From: JACQCV01 sp964634555 | GTDB taxonomy: Bacteria > Patescibacteriota > Minisyncoccia > Phycocordibacterales > UBA12445 | Assembly (NCBI GenBank): GCA_964634555.1 | Contig: CAZWJJ010000040.1 | Span: 1-6,143, forward strand | Direction of reading: 5' to 3' | DNA length: 6,143 nt | Part shown: positions 5,822-6,143 of the stretch, piece after piece | Layout of the letters: each line of letters opens with the position of its first letter | Numbering within the stretch: the stretch's first letter is position 1 | Program-made: the position numbers and the translations under genes | The notes under the pieces: model-generated | What the model was told of the DNA's origin: nothing | Database searches by the model: none | The model's input: the letters and a program-made list of their open reading frames with translations, nothing else

Positions 5822-5836
5822 GCTAGTACAAATAAT

Positions 5837-6143
5837 ATGTCAGACGAAAAAACTATTGAAAATAATGGCAATTTTGAAGAAGATGTGATCTTAGATGCCG
5901 ATGATGAGGAGTTTAGGCTAGATGACAGTACTGAGGATGTTTCAGGTAAGATTAATAGACTGAAGACAAAGCTCAAGCAGGCGTTGAAAGATAAGGAAGA
6001 GTACCTTTCGGGTTGGCAAAGATGTAGGGCGGATTTTGTGAATGCGAAGAGAATGGCTGACCGGGATAGAAGTTCTTTGGTTGAATCAATTAAAGAGTCG
6101 TTGGTAAAAGATCTATTTCCAGTGTGGGAAAGTTTTGATCTGG
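5837..6143 (+). CDS. grpE: GrpE, nucleotide exchange factor of the DnaK chaperone (3' partial)
   Basis: GrpE is a cytoplasmic homodimer that releases ADP from DnaK and so resets the Hsp70 folding cycle. The 102 residues visible begin with a disordered acidic segment (about 1-35, rich in Asp and Glu), then a long basic/acidic helix (about 36-56, INRLKTKLKQALKDKEEY), and then the diagnostic family block YLSGWQRCRADFVNAKRM at 56-73, followed by LVKDLFPVWESFD, which corresponds to the family's L-L-P-V-x-D-x-x-D region. The C-terminal beta domain that contacts DnaK is beyond the window. The ATG is chosen because it is the first in frame and sits just after the promoter; no Shine-Dalgarno sequence precedes it. 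It is not within the shadow of any other gene. By common gene order dnaK may follow, which cannot be seen here. Confidence 0.93.
   Translation, partial: MSDEKTIENNGNFEEDVILDADDEEFRLDDSTEDVSGKINRLKTKLKQALKDKEEYLSGWQRCRADFVNAKRMADRDRSSLVESIKESLVKDLFPVWESFDL

Noticed and set aside
5790..5826. TTAGC ... GCTAG half-match to a CIRCE heat-shock operator upstream of grpE
   Set aside because: CIRCE needs TTAGCACTC-N9-GAGTGCTAA. Only about five bases of each arm match, and the spacing is far too long.

Overview
The window is a compact, low-GC bacterial segment, probably from a Patescibacteria/CPR-type genome (Parcubacteria-like). That placement is an inference. It rests on a MurF-type ligase that starts almost at its P-loop, a reduced and divergent FtsL-like protein, a transpeptidase whose RGxI motif continues as YFQEKTG rather than the usual DRNG, and very tight gene packing. 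A 10-base run of N at 5609-5618 shows that this is a scaffolded draft or metagenome assembly.

Region 1 (2-4888, + strand) is a short division and cell wall (dcw) operon: mraZ (5' end outside the window), rsmH, an ftsL-like gene, ftsI/PBP2-type transpeptidase, murF-like ligase, and a DUF167/YggU gene. Junctions are 2 to 4 nt or overlaps, so the genes are almost certainly co-transcribed and translationally coupled. They cover transcriptional control (MraZ), 16S rRNA methylation (RsmH), septal peptidoglycan crosslinking (FtsL/FtsI) and completion of the UDP-MurNAc-pentapeptide precursor (MurF). The usual following genes (mraY, murD, ftsW, murG, murC, ftsQ, ftsA, ftsZ) are not here: the operon stops against a convergent gene.

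Region 2 (4889-5400) holds one minus-strand gene of unknown function (114 aa) that looks like a complete transcription unit. It has a consensus -10 box, a 15-nt palindrome over the expected transcription start, a strong ribosome binding site and an intrinsic terminator directly after the stop. The 142-bp space upstream also carries a -10 box for a divergent plus-strand gene.

Region 3 (5401-5777) is a plus-strand gene for a very charged, probably coiled-coil protein. It is interrupted by the N gap, has a nearly pure polypurine tail, and ends at a strong intrinsic terminator. The sequence right of the gap contains an imperfect copy of the sequence left of it, so the true length and frame of this gene are unresolved.

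Region 4 (5794-6143) is a good sigma70-type promoter followed about 9 nt after the predicted start site by grpE, the DnaK nucleotide exchange factor, cut off by the window end. No heat-shock CIRCE operator is visible.

I see no RNA genes, CRISPR arrays or insertion sequences. I found no convincing new multi-gene system. The best leads are the unknown minus-strand unit with its operator-like palindrome and the unresolved repeat-bearing coiled-coil gene.
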